From Oscillospiraceae bacterium (GTDB taxonomy: Bacteria > Bacillota > Clostridia > UMGS1810), in NCBI GenBank assembly GCA_015068825.1, contig SVJU01000015.1, positions 1-49,952 of the forward strand: 49,952 bases of DNA. The letters are read 5' to 3'. This document shows, in pieces, positions 1 through 8,548 of the stretch. A program made the position numbers and the translations under genes. Under the pieces are notes generated by a model. It was not told where the DNA came from. It did not search any database and was given only the letters and a program-made list of their open reading frames with translations. How positions within the stretch are numbered: position 1 is the first letter of the stretch; the number at the start of each line of letters is the position of its first letter.

Positions 1-5
1 CAAAA

Positions 6-2414
6 ATGGCGTACAAAAAAGATGATATCATTAAGCTTTTAGATTCTAAATGTCTTAATATATTTGGTTGCACAATAGACGATGCAACAAAAAAGCAGGC
101 GTATAAATCACTTTGTTATGTGGTTAAGGACCTTCTTGCAGAAAAAAGAAGCACATTTGCTAAAAAGTTTAAAGAGGATGAAGGAAAACAGGTTTATTAT
201 ATGTCTATGGAGTTTTTGGTTGGAACTTCACTTAGAAACAACCTTTACAACTTAGGGCTTGAGAGCATTTTTAAAAATGCCTTAAAGCAAAAGAAAATAG
301 ACATAACTCAGCTTTACGATATGGAGCCTGATGCAGGACTTGGAAACGGCGGTCTTGGAAGACTTGCTTCTTGTTATATGGACTCTATGACAAGCGTTGG
401 TATGATGGGAACAGGTTTTTCTATAAGATATGAATTTGGTATCTTCAGACAGAAAATCGTTGACGGCTGGCAGATGGAATTTCCTGATAACTGGCTTGAA
501 ATGGGCGATGTGTGGCTTAACAGACGTGAAGATGAAGCTTTTGAGGTTAAATTTGGCGGACACATTGAAGAAAACTGGTGTGACGGAAAGCTTAATGTTA
601 TGCATAAGGATTATCAGACCGTTATGGCTATTCCTTACGATATGTTTATATCAGGTCATGATACCAATGCGGTAAACAAGCTTGTTTTATGGAGTGCCAA
701 ATCTCCTAACAGTCTTGATATGAACGCATTTTCTCGTGGCGAATATGTAAGGTCTTTGGAAGAAAATACAATGGCAGAGGTTATATCTAAAATTTTATAT
801 CCTGCCGATAACCATATTGAAGGTAAAAGATTAAGAATTAAACAGCAATATCTTTTGGTATCTGCTTCACTTCAGAGTATTCTTGCAAAGCATATCAAAA
901 AATACAAAACTTTAGATAATTTAGCCGATAAGGTTGCAATTCACATAAATGATACTCATCCTGCACTTTGCGTACCTGAGCTTACAAGAATTTTAATAGA
1001 CGAATACGGCTATGACTGGGATAGTGCGTGGGATATCGTTACAAAAACACTAACATATACAAACCATACTGTTATGAGCGAAGCTTTGGAAAGATGGCCT
1101 GAAAGCTTATTCTCACAGGAGCTTCCAAGGGTTTATCAGATTGTTCTTGAAATTAACCGTCGTCTTACACAAAAATTATACGAAATTTACCCCGGTGACA
1201 TTGCCAAAATTGAATATATGGCACCTGTTGCTCACGGTGAGGTAAGAATGGCAAATCTTTGTCTTGCGGCTTGTCACAAGGTAAACGGTGTATCAAAGCT
1301 TCACAGCGATATTTTGGTAAACAGTATCTTTAAAGATTATTACAACATCGGCAAAGAAAAGTTTACAAATGTTACAAACGGTATTGCATACAGAAGATGG
1401 CTTTGCCAGTCAAACCCGGAGCTTACATCTCTTCTTAAAAAGCTTATCGGTGATGATTTTATTAAGGATTCTACTTATCTTGAAGGATTGTTAAAATACA
1501 AGGGCGACAAAAATGTGCTTGAAGAATTAAGAAAAATCAAGCTTACCAAAAAAGAAGCTCTTGCAAAATATATTTCAAATAAAAATGGCATAAATGTAGA
1601 CCCGAATTCTATTTTTGATGTGCAGATTAAAAGACTTCACGAGTATAAACGCCAGCTTTTAAATGTGCTTCAGATTATGCATATGTATAATGTTATAAAG
1701 GATAACCCCAATGCCGATATCACACCAAGAACATTTGTTTTTGCGGCAAAGGCATCGGCAGGTTATATGATGGCTAAACAGATTATAAGACTTATATCGG
1801 CAGTATCTGACCTTGTAAACTCAGACCCTGTTGTAAGAGAAAAAATAAGAGTTGTATTTATTGAAGATTACAAGGTATCGCTTGCAGAAATTATTATTCC
1901 TGCGGCAGAAATTTCGGAACAGATTTCAATTGCAGGTAAAGAAGCATCGGGCACAGGTAATATGAAGCTTATGATTAACGGTGCGGTTACACTTGGTACA
2001 CTTGACGGTGCCAATGTCGAAATTTTTGAACAGGTTGGAAAAGATAATATCTTCTTGTTTGGTATGACTGCTCCCGAGGTTGAGGCATTGTGGCAGAAAG
2101 GTTATAATCCTAATGAATTTGTATCACCTGAATTAAAACGAGTTCTTGATATGCTTATAAATGGCAAGCTTGGCACACAGTTTGACGATATTTACAAAGC
2201 ACTTCTTACAAATTCGTTTGGTACAGCAGATGCTTATATGACACTTGCTGACTTTGATTCATACAAAAAAGCTCAGGAATTGGTTGGAAAGGCATATCTT
2301 GATAAAGATAAATTTACCGATATGTCGCTTGTTAATATTGCAAAAGCAGGTATTTTCTCATCTGACAGGGCAATTAAAGAATATGCCGATAATATCTGGG
2401 ATATTAAACTATAA
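6..2414 (+). CDS. glgP: Glycogen/starch/maltodextrin phosphorylase
   Basis: This GT35 enzyme phosphorolyses alpha-1,4-glucan ends to glucose-1-phosphate in the cytoplasm. The 802 residues match the usual family length of about 800-850. The PLP site reads EASGTGNMK, with the cofactor lysine at about residue 654. Other family blocks are the N-terminal GNGGLGRLA, NDTHPAL and the IKRLHEYKRQ segment. The start ATG lies five bases from the window edge, so its ribosome binding site and promoter cannot be seen. It is followed by a GH13 amylase, which suggests joint storage-glucan or maltodextrin breakdown. The identity is firm; whether glycogen or maltodextrin is the natural substrate cannot be read from sequence. 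Confidence 0.96.
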   Translation: MAYKKDDIIKLLDSKCLNIFGCTIDDATKKQAYKSLCYVVKDLLAEKRSTFAKKFKEDEGKQVYYMSMEFLVGTSLRNNLYNLGLESIFKNALKQKKIDITQLYDMEPDAGLGNGGLGRLASCYMDSMTSVGMMGTGFSIRYEFGIFRQKIVDGWQMEFPDNWLEMGDVWLNRREDEAFEVKFGGHIEENWCDGKLNVMHKDYQTVMAIPYDMFISGHDTNAVNKLVLWSAKSPNSLDMNAFSRGEYVRSLEENTMAEVISKILYPADNHIEGKRLRIKQQYLLVSASLQSILAKHIKKYKTLDNLADKVAIHINDTHPALCVPELTRILIDEYGYDWDSAWDIVTKTLTYTNHTVMSEALERWPESLFSQELPRVYQIVLEINRRLTQKLYEIYPGDIAKIEYMAPVAHGEVRMANLCLAACHKVNGVSKLHSDILVNSIFKDYYNIGKEKFTNVTNGIAYRRWLCQSNPELTSLLKKLIGDDFIKDSTYLEGLLKYKGDKNVLEELRKIKLTKKEALAKYISNKNGINVDPNSIFDVQIKRLHEYKRQLLNVLQIMHMYNVIKDNPNADITPRTFVFAAKASAGYMMAKQIIRLISAVSDLVNSDPVVREKIRVVFIEDYKVSLAEIIIPAAEISEQISIAGKEASGTGNMKLMINGAVTLGTLDGANVEIFEQVGKDNIFLFGMTAPEVEALWQKGYNPNEFVSPELKRVLDMLINGKLGTQFDDIYKALLTNSFGTADAYMTLADFDSYKKAQELVGKAYLDKDKFTDMSLVNIAKAGIFSSDRAIKEYADNIWDIKL

Positions 2415-2420
2415 TTTAAT

Positions 2421-2445
2421 CGGGCGGTTTTTAAAAAATCGCCCG
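2421..2445 (+). terminator. Hairpin after glgP (weak intrinsic terminator)
   Basis: A stem CGGGCG/CGCCCG is extended by a T/A-rich inner stem, and only short T runs follow. It sits between glgP and the amylase gene, so it may reduce rather than stop transcription into the amylase. Confidence 0.5.
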
Positions 2446-2473
2446 TGTAATTTTATGTAAAAGGAATTTTTAT

Positions 2474-4315
2474 ATGAGAATTTTATATGACAGCAAAAAT
2501 GAATATTTCAAAAAGCCGTTCGGGTGTCTTAAAACAGACGAAAAATGCGAGATAAAGATAAAAATACCCAAAAACTGCGAAACACTCAAATGCTATATTA
2601 TGATTGAAGGCAGTGACGGATTTTTAATGCAGATGCCGCTTTTTTTAGATGATGCGGATGAAATTTATGAGGTTTATAAAACATTTTTTTCGATTTCGCA
2701 TTGCGGGCTTTACAGGTACTATTTTAAAATAGAAACTAAAATGTCTGCATTTAATCTCTATAAATATGCATCCCGTGATACAAATATTGCCGACGGTGCA
2801 AAGTGGCAGTTTACATGCTATGACAAAAATTATAATACGCCAGATGATTTTAAGGGAAGGGTTTATTATCAGATTTTTCCTGACAGATTTTTTGAAGGCG
2901 ATAAATCAAATTTAGATGGTAAGCTTGAGCCATACTGGATTCATAACGATAAAAATGAAAATCCAAATTATCTTCCCGATGAAAAGGGCGAAATTTTAAA
3001 TAACGACTTTTTTGGCGGAAACCTTGACGGTATTATTAAAAAAATGGATTATATAAAGGATTTGGGTGTTGGGGTAATTTATTTAAATCCGATATTTTAT
3101 GCTTTTTCAAATCACCGATACGATGCGGCAGATTACAAAAAAATTGATCCTATGATTGGTGATGATTTAACTTTTAAAAAGCTTTGCGATACCGCACATA
3201 AAAATAACATAAAAATAATTATCGACTGTGCATTTTCGCATACCGGAAGCAACAGTATTTATTTTGACAAAAAGAATATTTTTGGTAACGGTGCATATTC
3301 TGATTCAAATTCGCCATATAAGGACTGGTATTCTTTTTCGGATTATCCCCAAAAATACACATCGTGGTGGGGCATTGACACTCTCCCTTGTGTAAATGAG
3401 TTAAATCCATCTTTTTTAAACTATGTAATTTTTGATGACGACAGCGTTGTAAATAAATGGATCAGTCTTGGCGCAGACGGAATAAGGCTTGATGTTGCCG
3501 ATGAGCTTCCTGATGAATTTATTGCGCATTTAAAGAAAAAATTAAAACAGATAAAACCCGATGCACTGCTTATGGGCGAGGTATGGGAGGATGCATCAAA
3601 CAAAGAAAGCTACGGCGTTTTAAGAAAGTATTTTTCGCATTCCGAGCTTGACAGCGTTATGAACTATCCATACCAGAACGCAATTATAAACTTTGCAAAT
3701 GAAAACATTTCGGGACATAATTTTTCGGATATTGTTATGACTATTGCCGAAAATTATCCTAAAGAGGTTTTAGACTGTGTTATGACAAGCCTTTCTACTC
3801 ACGATACATTAAGGATTTTAAATGCCTTAATGCCCGAAATATGCCATCTTTCAAAGGATGAAAAAGCGCATCACAAAATGAGTGAGGCTGAATACAAAAA
3901 GGCGCTTAAAAAAGAAAAAATGTGTGCACTTTTGCAGTTTACACTCCCGGGCTCGCCTTGCATTTATTATGGCGATGAAGCAGGTCAGGAAGGCTTTGAA
4001 GATCCGTTTAACAGAAGGTTTTATCCGTGGGGAAAAGAAGATTTAAGCTTAATAGATTTTTACAAAAATTTAGCGGATATAAAAAACAAAACAAAAGCAT
4101 TTAAAACGGGAAAGGTTGATTTTATTTTTGAAAACAACAAAAATTTTGCATTTGTAAGAGAAGAAGATAGCGAAAAATATATTGTTGTTGCATCGTGCGA
4201 TGAAAGCTTTTGTTACGAGTGCAAAAAAGAAGATATTATTCTTTTGCACAATGCAGATTATAATGAAGGAAAACTTAATCTTTCTAAATATAGCGCAGCC
4301 ATTATAAAAGCTTAA
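2474..4315 (+). CDS. GH13 alpha-amylase (neopullulanase/cyclomaltodextrinase type)
   Basis: A 613-residue GH13 glycosidase that hydrolyses alpha-1,4 (possibly alpha-1,6) bonds in maltodextrins or cyclodextrins. An N-terminal beta domain of about 115 residues precedes the barrel, which opens with YYQIFPDRF. The four GH13 regions are present: region I IDCAFSHTG, region II GIRLDVAD with nucleophile D340, region III GEVW with acid/base E369, and region IV HD at 443-444. No signal peptide is visible, so the enzyme is probably cytoplasmic. It lies 59 bp after glgP, the usual pairing of debranching or cyclodextrin-cleaving enzyme and phosphorylase. The exact specificity (neopullulanase, maltogenic amylase or cyclomaltodextrinase) is not resolvable here. 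Confidence 0.9.
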   Translation: MRILYDSKNEYFKKPFGCLKTDEKCEIKIKIPKNCETLKCYIMIEGSDGFLMQMPLFLDDADEIYEVYKTFFSISHCGLYRYYFKIETKMSAFNLYKYASRDTNIADGAKWQFTCYDKNYNTPDDFKGRVYYQIFPDRFFEGDKSNLDGKLEPYWIHNDKNENPNYLPDEKGEILNNDFFGGNLDGIIKKMDYIKDLGVGVIYLNPIFYAFSNHRYDAADYKKIDPMIGDDLTFKKLCDTAHKNNIKIIIDCAFSHTGSNSIYFDKKNIFGNGAYSDSNSPYKDWYSFSDYPQKYTSWWGIDTLPCVNELNPSFLNYVIFDDDSVVNKWISLGADGIRLDVADELPDEFIAHLKKKLKQIKPDALLMGEVWEDASNKESYGVLRKYFSHSELDSVMNYPYQNAIINFANENISGHNFSDIVMTIAENYPKEVLDCVMTSLSTHDTLRILNALMPEICHLSKDEKAHHKMSEAEYKKALKKEKMCALLQFTLPGSPCIYYGDEAGQEGFEDPFNRRFYPWGKEDLSLIDFYKNLADIKNKTKAFKTGKVDFIFENNKNFAFVREEDSEKYIVVASCDESFCYECKKEDIILLHNADYNEGKLNLSKYSAAIIKA

Positions 4316-4330
4316 TATACAAAACATAAA

Positions 4331-4399
4331 GCATCTTAAAAAATCATATACATTAATTATAAAAATTGGTGCAGGTGATTTTTTAAAGATGCTTTTTTT
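4331..4399 (+). terminator. Intrinsic terminator overlapping the next gene's start codon
   Basis: The left arm 4331-4346 pairs with 4377-4392 (16 pairs, one bulged A) and is followed directly by seven T residues at 4393-4399. This is the form of a Rho-independent terminator for the amylase transcript. The 3' arm contains the ATG (4389-4391) of the M23 peptidase gene, and its Shine-Dalgarno AGGTG (4373-4377) lies at the loop edge. Confidence 0.7.
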
Positions 4400-5393
4400 A
4401 AAAAGAAAAGTTATATCAGGCTTTTTGGCAGGATTATTTTTTGCGTTTATTATGCTTTTTATAAATAATAAAACCATTATGACAAGCAGTGATTCTTACA
4501 TTAAATGGGTTGATTTTGGCATAACAAGCAGTGCTTTGCAAAAGGCGTATTCTTACGATGTAAAAACCTTCGGTGATGAAAATCATATTGACTGGATTAC
4601 ACTTTTGGCACTTTGCGGCGAAAAGTGTGGCGGAAATTTTAAAAATCTTGATTTATCTTATATGGATAAGTGCTTTGAAAGGCTGAAAAACGGTGAAAAG
4701 GAAGAGGATATTTATCAAAACGAAAAATATTTTAACTATTACAAAGAGGCTTACGATGCAGTTATAGGTGGATTTTTAGGGAGTTTTTATACAAAAAAAG
4801 AAGGCGGCGAATGGGAAGAAAAATACGGACTTAAAGCATTTTCGCCCATTGCAGGAGGATACGGCTTTTCGCATTATAAGGATTTTGGCAACAGCCGTTC
4901 TTATGGCTTTAAACGAAAGCATCTTGGAAACGACCTTATGGGAGGTATCGGCACACCCATTATTGCTGTTGAGTCGGGTGAGGTTGAGGTTATGGGCTGG
5001 AACAGATATGGAGGCTGGCGTATTGGTATAAGGAGCTTTGATGGAAAAAGGTATTACTATTATGCGCATTTAAGAAAGGACTTCCCTTTTAACACAAAGC
5101 TTAAAGAGGGCGATGTGGTAGCGGCTGGCGATGTTATAGGGTATCTTGGTATGACAGGTTATTCAAACAAAGAGAATGTAAACAACATAAATATTGCGCA
5201 TCTTCATTTTGGTATGCAGATAATTTTTGATGAATCCCAAAAAGACGGAAACGGTGAAATATGGATAGATGTTTATGATATAATTGAATTTTTGCAAAAG
5301 AATAAATCGTATGTTAAAAGAAGCGAAAAGGACAAAAATTTTGAGCGCAAAACAATGTTTTATGAAAATTTATTAAAGGAAAACGGTGGTTAA
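4389..5393 (+). CDS. Membrane-anchored M23 (LytM) peptidase
   Basis: A 334-residue protein with a basic N-terminus and a single hydrophobic segment at about residues 8-26, suggesting a signal anchor. The C-terminal half carries the LytM zinc motifs: HxxxD (H178, D182) and HLH (H271, H273). This peptidase class cleaves peptidoglycan cross-links outside the membrane. The middle region has no motif I recognise. The start was chosen for its lysine-arginine signal and the AGGTG 11 bases upstream, but the ATG lies inside a terminator hairpin. It is followed after 3 bp by a polysaccharide deacetylase, so the two likely act together on the cell wall. All zinc ligands that I can check are present, so it is probably active. 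Confidence 0.88.
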   Translation: MLFLKRKVISGFLAGLFFAFIMLFINNKTIMTSSDSYIKWVDFGITSSALQKAYSYDVKTFGDENHIDWITLLALCGEKCGGNFKNLDLSYMDKCFERLKNGEKEEDIYQNEKYFNYYKEAYDAVIGGFLGSFYTKKEGGEWEEKYGLKAFSPIAGGYGFSHYKDFGNSRSYGFKRKHLGNDLMGGIGTPIIAVESGEVEVMGWNRYGGWRIGIRSFDGKRYYYYAHLRKDFPFNTKLKEGDVVAAGDVIGYLGMTGYSNKENVNNINIAHLHFGMQIIFDESQKDGNGEIWIDVYDIIEFLQKNKSYVKRSEKDKNFERKTMFYENLLKENGG

Positions 5394-5396
5394 TTT

Positions 5397-6266
5397 ATGA
5401 CAAGTACAAAAAATGTAGTGGTATCGCTTCTTTTTTCTATTATAGTGCTTTCATATTCGGTATGTGCACTTTTTGTTGAGCCTGATGTTTATACTCTTGC
5501 TGAAAAGGAACCGGGAATAAAACTTCCTGTGGTTATGTATCATCTTATTTTAGATGATGAAAAAAGGCTTGGAAAGTTTGTTATATCGCCGGATGAGCTT
5601 GAAAGGGATATGAAATACTTAAAGGATAACGATTTTAATCCTGTTGTGTTTTCTGACCTTATAAATTATACCGAAAAAAATATTGATTTACCCCCGAACC
5701 CAATTATGATTACCTTTGATGACGGATATTACAACAACTATTTATTTGCGTATCCTGTTTTAAAAAAATATGGTTTTAAGGCGGTTTTGTCGATTATTGG
5801 AACAGAGAGCGAAAAATATTCTTCATCAGGCGAAGTGAGTAAATATTATTCTCATGTTACATTCGAAAATATGAAAGAAATGAGCGATGTGTTTGAAATT
5901 CAAAATCACTCGTATAATCTTCATGAATATTCGGAAAATATAAAAGGGGCAAAAAAAACAAGCAAAGAAACGAGTGAAGTTTATGTTAAAAGACTTTATG
6001 ACGACCTTTTAAAATGCCATAATTTAATTAAAGACAACACAGGTATTACCCCTTGTGCTTTTGCTTTTCCTTTTGGTTCAATGAGCTATGATGCACATAG
6101 TGTTATTTCGGATAAAATGGGGTATAAAGGCTCACTTTCGTGCATTGAGGGTATAAATTACATAACAAAAGACAAACAAAGTTTATACAAATTAAAACGC
6201 TACAACAGACCAAGCGGTATAAAAAGTGATGAATTTTTTGTTAAAATAAATGCCATACAAAAATAA
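5397..6266 (+). CDS. Polysaccharide deacetylase (NodB/CE4 family), secreted or anchored
   Basis: A 289-residue protein with an N-terminal hydrophobic segment (about residues 8-25) and a CE4 NodB-type domain. The metal and catalytic motif TFDDGY contains D108-D109, and the histidine motif is HSYNLH (H171, H176). Members deacetylate N-acetylglucosamine in peptidoglycan or other polysaccharides on the outer face of the membrane. A GGTGG Shine-Dalgarno lies just upstream. The start is 3 bp after the M23 peptidase stop, so the two genes are co-transcribed. The substrate, peptidoglycan or another GlcNAc polymer, is not determined by the sequence. Confidence 0.88.
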   Translation: MTSTKNVVVSLLFSIIVLSYSVCALFVEPDVYTLAEKEPGIKLPVVMYHLILDDEKRLGKFVISPDELERDMKYLKDNDFNPVVFSDLINYTEKNIDLPPNPIMITFDDGYYNNYLFAYPVLKKYGFKAVLSIIGTESEKYSSSGEVSKYYSHVTFENMKEMSDVFEIQNHSYNLHEYSENIKGAKKTSKETSEVYVKRLYDDLLKCHNLIKDNTGITPCAFAFPFGSMSYDAHSVISDKMGYKGSLSCIEGINYITKDKQSLYKLKRYNRPSGIKSDEFFVKINAIQK

Positions 6267-6269
6267 TAC

Positions 6270-6298
6270 TTGCAAAAAATAGTGATATGTTGTATAAT
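6270..6298 (+). promoter_or_regulatory. Sigma-A promoter for yajC
   Basis: TTGCAA (6270-6275), a 17-base spacer and TATAAT (6293-6298), placed about 35 bases before the yajC start. Confidence 0.75.
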
Positions 6299-6332
6299 AT
6301 GTATCACTACTTAAAAAATGAGGTGTAAAAAT

Positions 6333-6668
6333 ATGTTAACAGTTTTTGCTGAGCCAGCGGCTCAAAGCGCTCAGGCAGCTGCAGCAGGCGGCAGTATGTT
6401 TTCTGCAATGCTTTTGCCAATAATTATGTTAGTTGTATTGTATTTTATTATGATAAGACCGCAGAAGAAAAAAGATAAGCTTGTTAAAGAAATGCTTTCT
6501 CAGCTTATTGTAGGAGATAAAATTCTTACAATCGGTGGAATTCATGGTAAAATTGTTGCAATTAAAGACGATAAACTAATTATTGAATCAGGTCAGGGTG
6601 CCGAGGTTTCTAAAATCAAAATAGAAAAATGGGCTGTTAAAGAGGTTATTAAACCTTACGAAGCATAA
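6333..6668 (+). CDS. yajC: Preprotein translocase subunit YajC
   Basis: A small membrane protein that associates with SecDF and the Sec translocon. It has one transmembrane segment (MLLPIIMLVVLYFIMI) followed by the family signature RPQKKK and a soluble domain with the GDKILTIGGIHGKI block. An ATG at 6318 is in frame, but GAGGTG (6320-6325) spaces correctly to the ATG at 6333, so I chose the latter, giving 111 residues. It has its own sigma-A promoter and a strong terminator. The location upstream of secD and secF is the usual one in Bacillota. Confidence 0.93.
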   Translation: MLTVFAEPAAQSAQAAAAGGSMFSAMLLPIIMLVVLYFIMIRPQKKKDKLVKEMLSQLIVGDKILTIGGIHGKIVAIKDDKLIIESGQGAEVSKIKIEKWAVKEVIKPYEA

Positions 6669-6686
6669 AAAGTTCATTTGTCGAAT

Positions 6687-6725
6687 AAGCTTTATTAAGT
6701 GTTAAAACTTAATAAAGCTTTTTTA
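6687..6725 (+). terminator. Intrinsic terminator after yajC
   Basis: A perfect 14-bp stem (6687-6700 with 6707-6720), a six-base loop and a T run from 6719. Confidence 0.85.
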
Positions 6726-6744
6726 TTTGGGGTGGTTATAGTTA

Positions 6745-7158
6745 ATGAAGAAAAAAGATTTGTCAAATGTAACTGAGGTGAAAAAAGAAGGTATTTTGAA
6801 TTTTAAATCAATTTTTGTTTCTCTTTTGTTATCTTATTTTGTTGCGCTGGTGCTCTTTTTAATTCTGGCACTTGTTGTTACATATACATCTTTTAAAGAG
6901 GAACATATAAAATTGTGCGTAAGAATTATTGCATCCTTTACCATTATATTGTCGGCACTTTTTGTATCAAGAAGGGCAAAAACATCGGGCTGGCTTAACG
7001 GTGGAATTCAGGGGATAATTTATAATTTAATTTTATTTATGCTCTCGTTTTTTATATTTGATGAGTTAAACTTTGATTTTAGTCTGGTTTTATCGTTTGC
7101 ATTTTCGTTTTTGCTTGGCGCAATAGGCGGTATATTGGGAATTAATATGAAAAAATAA
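6745..7158 (+). CDS. TIGR04086-type four-helix membrane protein
   Basis: A 137-residue protein with four hydrophobic segments at roughly residues 23-47, 58-73, 88-108 and 114-134, with a charged N-terminus. Size, topology and position between yajC and secD match the clostridial TIGR04086 family, whose function is unknown. GGGGTGG lies 10 bases before the ATG. In many Clostridia this family neighbours the six-cysteine peptide SCIFF and its radical-SAM maturase; here the 109 bp before secD hold only a terminator and a promoter. The family assignment rests on topology and context rather than a unique motif. Confidence 0.7.
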   Translation: MKKKDLSNVTEVKKEGILNFKSIFVSLLLSYFVALVLFLILALVVTYTSFKEEHIKLCVRIIASFTIILSALFVSRRAKTSGWLNGGIQGIIYNLILFMLSFFIFDELNFDFSLVLSFAFSFLLGAIGGILGINMKK

Positions 7159-7162
7159 TTGT

Positions 7163-7189
7163 AAAATCGGTCCTTTAGGGCCGATTTTT
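7163..7189 (+). terminator. Intrinsic terminator after the TIGR04086 gene
   Basis: An 11-bp stem (7163-7173 with 7178-7188, one G-T pair) with loop TTTA and trailing T residues. Confidence 0.8.
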
Positions 7190-7192
7190 AAT

Positions 7193-7235
7193 TTGACAAA
7201 TAAGTATTGACTATTTAATAAAATTTATATATAAT
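7193..7235 (+). promoter_or_regulatory. Tandem sigma-A promoters for secDF
   Basis: Two overlapping sites are seen. The better is TTGACT (7207-7212), N17, TATAAT (7230-7235). The second is TTGACA (7193-7198), N17, TAATAA (7216-7221). AAGGAGG (7254-7260) follows before secD. Confidence 0.78.
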
Positions 7236-7267
7236 ATAATTATGTATGCTAACAAGGAGGAAAGACT

Positions 7268-8533
7268 ATGAAATCAAAGAGCATAGTAAAATTTACAATT
7301 GTTGTTTTGGTAATTGCGCTTTTTGCGTATGTAGCAGCTTTTGGCTTAACAATCGGTGATTATCAGATAGCAAGTGTAGCAGATGAAGAACACGGTATTA
7401 AAAAAGGTATGGATTTAGCGGGCGGTGCAACAATTTTGTTTGAAGCCGATACCGATAATGTTGCAGATGGCGATATGGCTGCAGTTGTTCAGGTTTTAAG
7501 AACAAGACTTGACGCAGCAGGTCAGTTTGAAGCAACAGTTGCTCAGCAGGGCTCAAAACGAGTAAGAGTTGAAATTCCTGCTGTTATGGACACACAAGAA
7601 GCAGTTGAACTATTAGGTACAACAGCTAAACTTGAGTTCAGAGATAAAGACGGACAAGTTGTTTTAAAAGGTGAGCAGGTTAAAAAAGCTCAGGCAGTTT
7701 ACGGACAGCTTGATTCTTCCGGCGCACAGGGTTATCAGGTTAACCTTGAACTTACATCAGAAGGTAGAAAAGCTTTTGCAGAAGCTACCGAAAGAGTTGC
7801 AACTTACAGTGCAGAAAGCGGTAACTACATTGCAATTTATCTTGACGAAACAGTTGTTTCAAGCCCAAGAGTACAGGAAAAAATCGACAGTGAATCTTGC
7901 GTAATCACAGGTGAATTTACTGCTGATGATGCTAAAACACTTGCAAGCCAGATTCAGTCTGGTAAGCTTCCTTTCTCAATCAAGGTTGTAGAAAGCAGAA
8001 CAATTGGTGCTTCACTTGGTGAAGGTGCACTTGAAAAAAGCTTACAGGCAGGACTTATTGGTTTAATTCTTGTTATGTTGTTTATGCTTATTTTCTACAG
8101 AATGTGCGGTCTTATGGCAGACGTTGCACTTGTTGCTTATATTACTATTGTAATGATGATTGTTGGATACTGCCGAATTACACTAACACTTCCCGGTATT
8201 GCAGGTATTGTTCTTACAATAGGTACAGCGGTTGACGCAAACGTAATTATTTTTGAAAGAATTAAAGATGAATTAAGACTTGGCAAAACTTTAAGAGCAT
8301 CTGTTGATGCAGGCTTTAAAAGAGCATTTACCGCAATACTTGACGGTAATGTAACAACACTTATTGCCGCAGTTGTTCTTTACTTCTTTGGCACAGGTAC
8401 CATTAAAGGCTTTGCAGTTACACTATTTATTGGTACAGTAGTAAGCTTATTCTCAGCTATTGTTATAACAAAATTCTTACTAAAACAGCTTATAGGATTT
8501 AACATTAAAAATCCTAAATTATACAGTGCGTAA
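7268..8533 (+). CDS. secD: Protein translocase subunit SecD
   Basis: An RND-type membrane subunit that pulls exported proteins through SecYEG using the proton motive force. The 421 residues contain TM1 near the N-terminus, the D1 motif GMDLAGGATILFE, a large extracellular P1 domain, and five further transmembrane helices after about residue 260. Conserved GTAVDANVIIFERI lies in the membrane domain. AAGGAGG sits 7 bases before the start. secF follows after 15 bp. The short form, separate from SecF, is normal for many Clostridia. Confidence 0.96.
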   Translation: MKSKSIVKFTIVVLVIALFAYVAAFGLTIGDYQIASVADEEHGIKKGMDLAGGATILFEADTDNVADGDMAAVVQVLRTRLDAAGQFEATVAQQGSKRVRVEIPAVMDTQEAVELLGTTAKLEFRDKDGQVVLKGEQVKKAQAVYGQLDSSGAQGYQVNLELTSEGRKAFAEATERVATYSAESGNYIAIYLDETVVSSPRVQEKIDSESCVITGEFTADDAKTLASQIQSGKLPFSIKVVESRTIGASLGEGALEKSLQAGLIGLILVMLFMLIFYRMCGLMADVALVAYITIVMMIVGYCRITLTLPGIAGIVLTIGTAVDANVIIFERIKDELRLGKTLRASVDAGFKRAFTAILDGNVTTLIAAVVLYFFGTGTIKGFAVTLFIGTVVSLFSAIVITKFLLKQLIGFNIKNPKLYSA

Positions 8534-8548
8534 AAGGAGGAAATAAGA

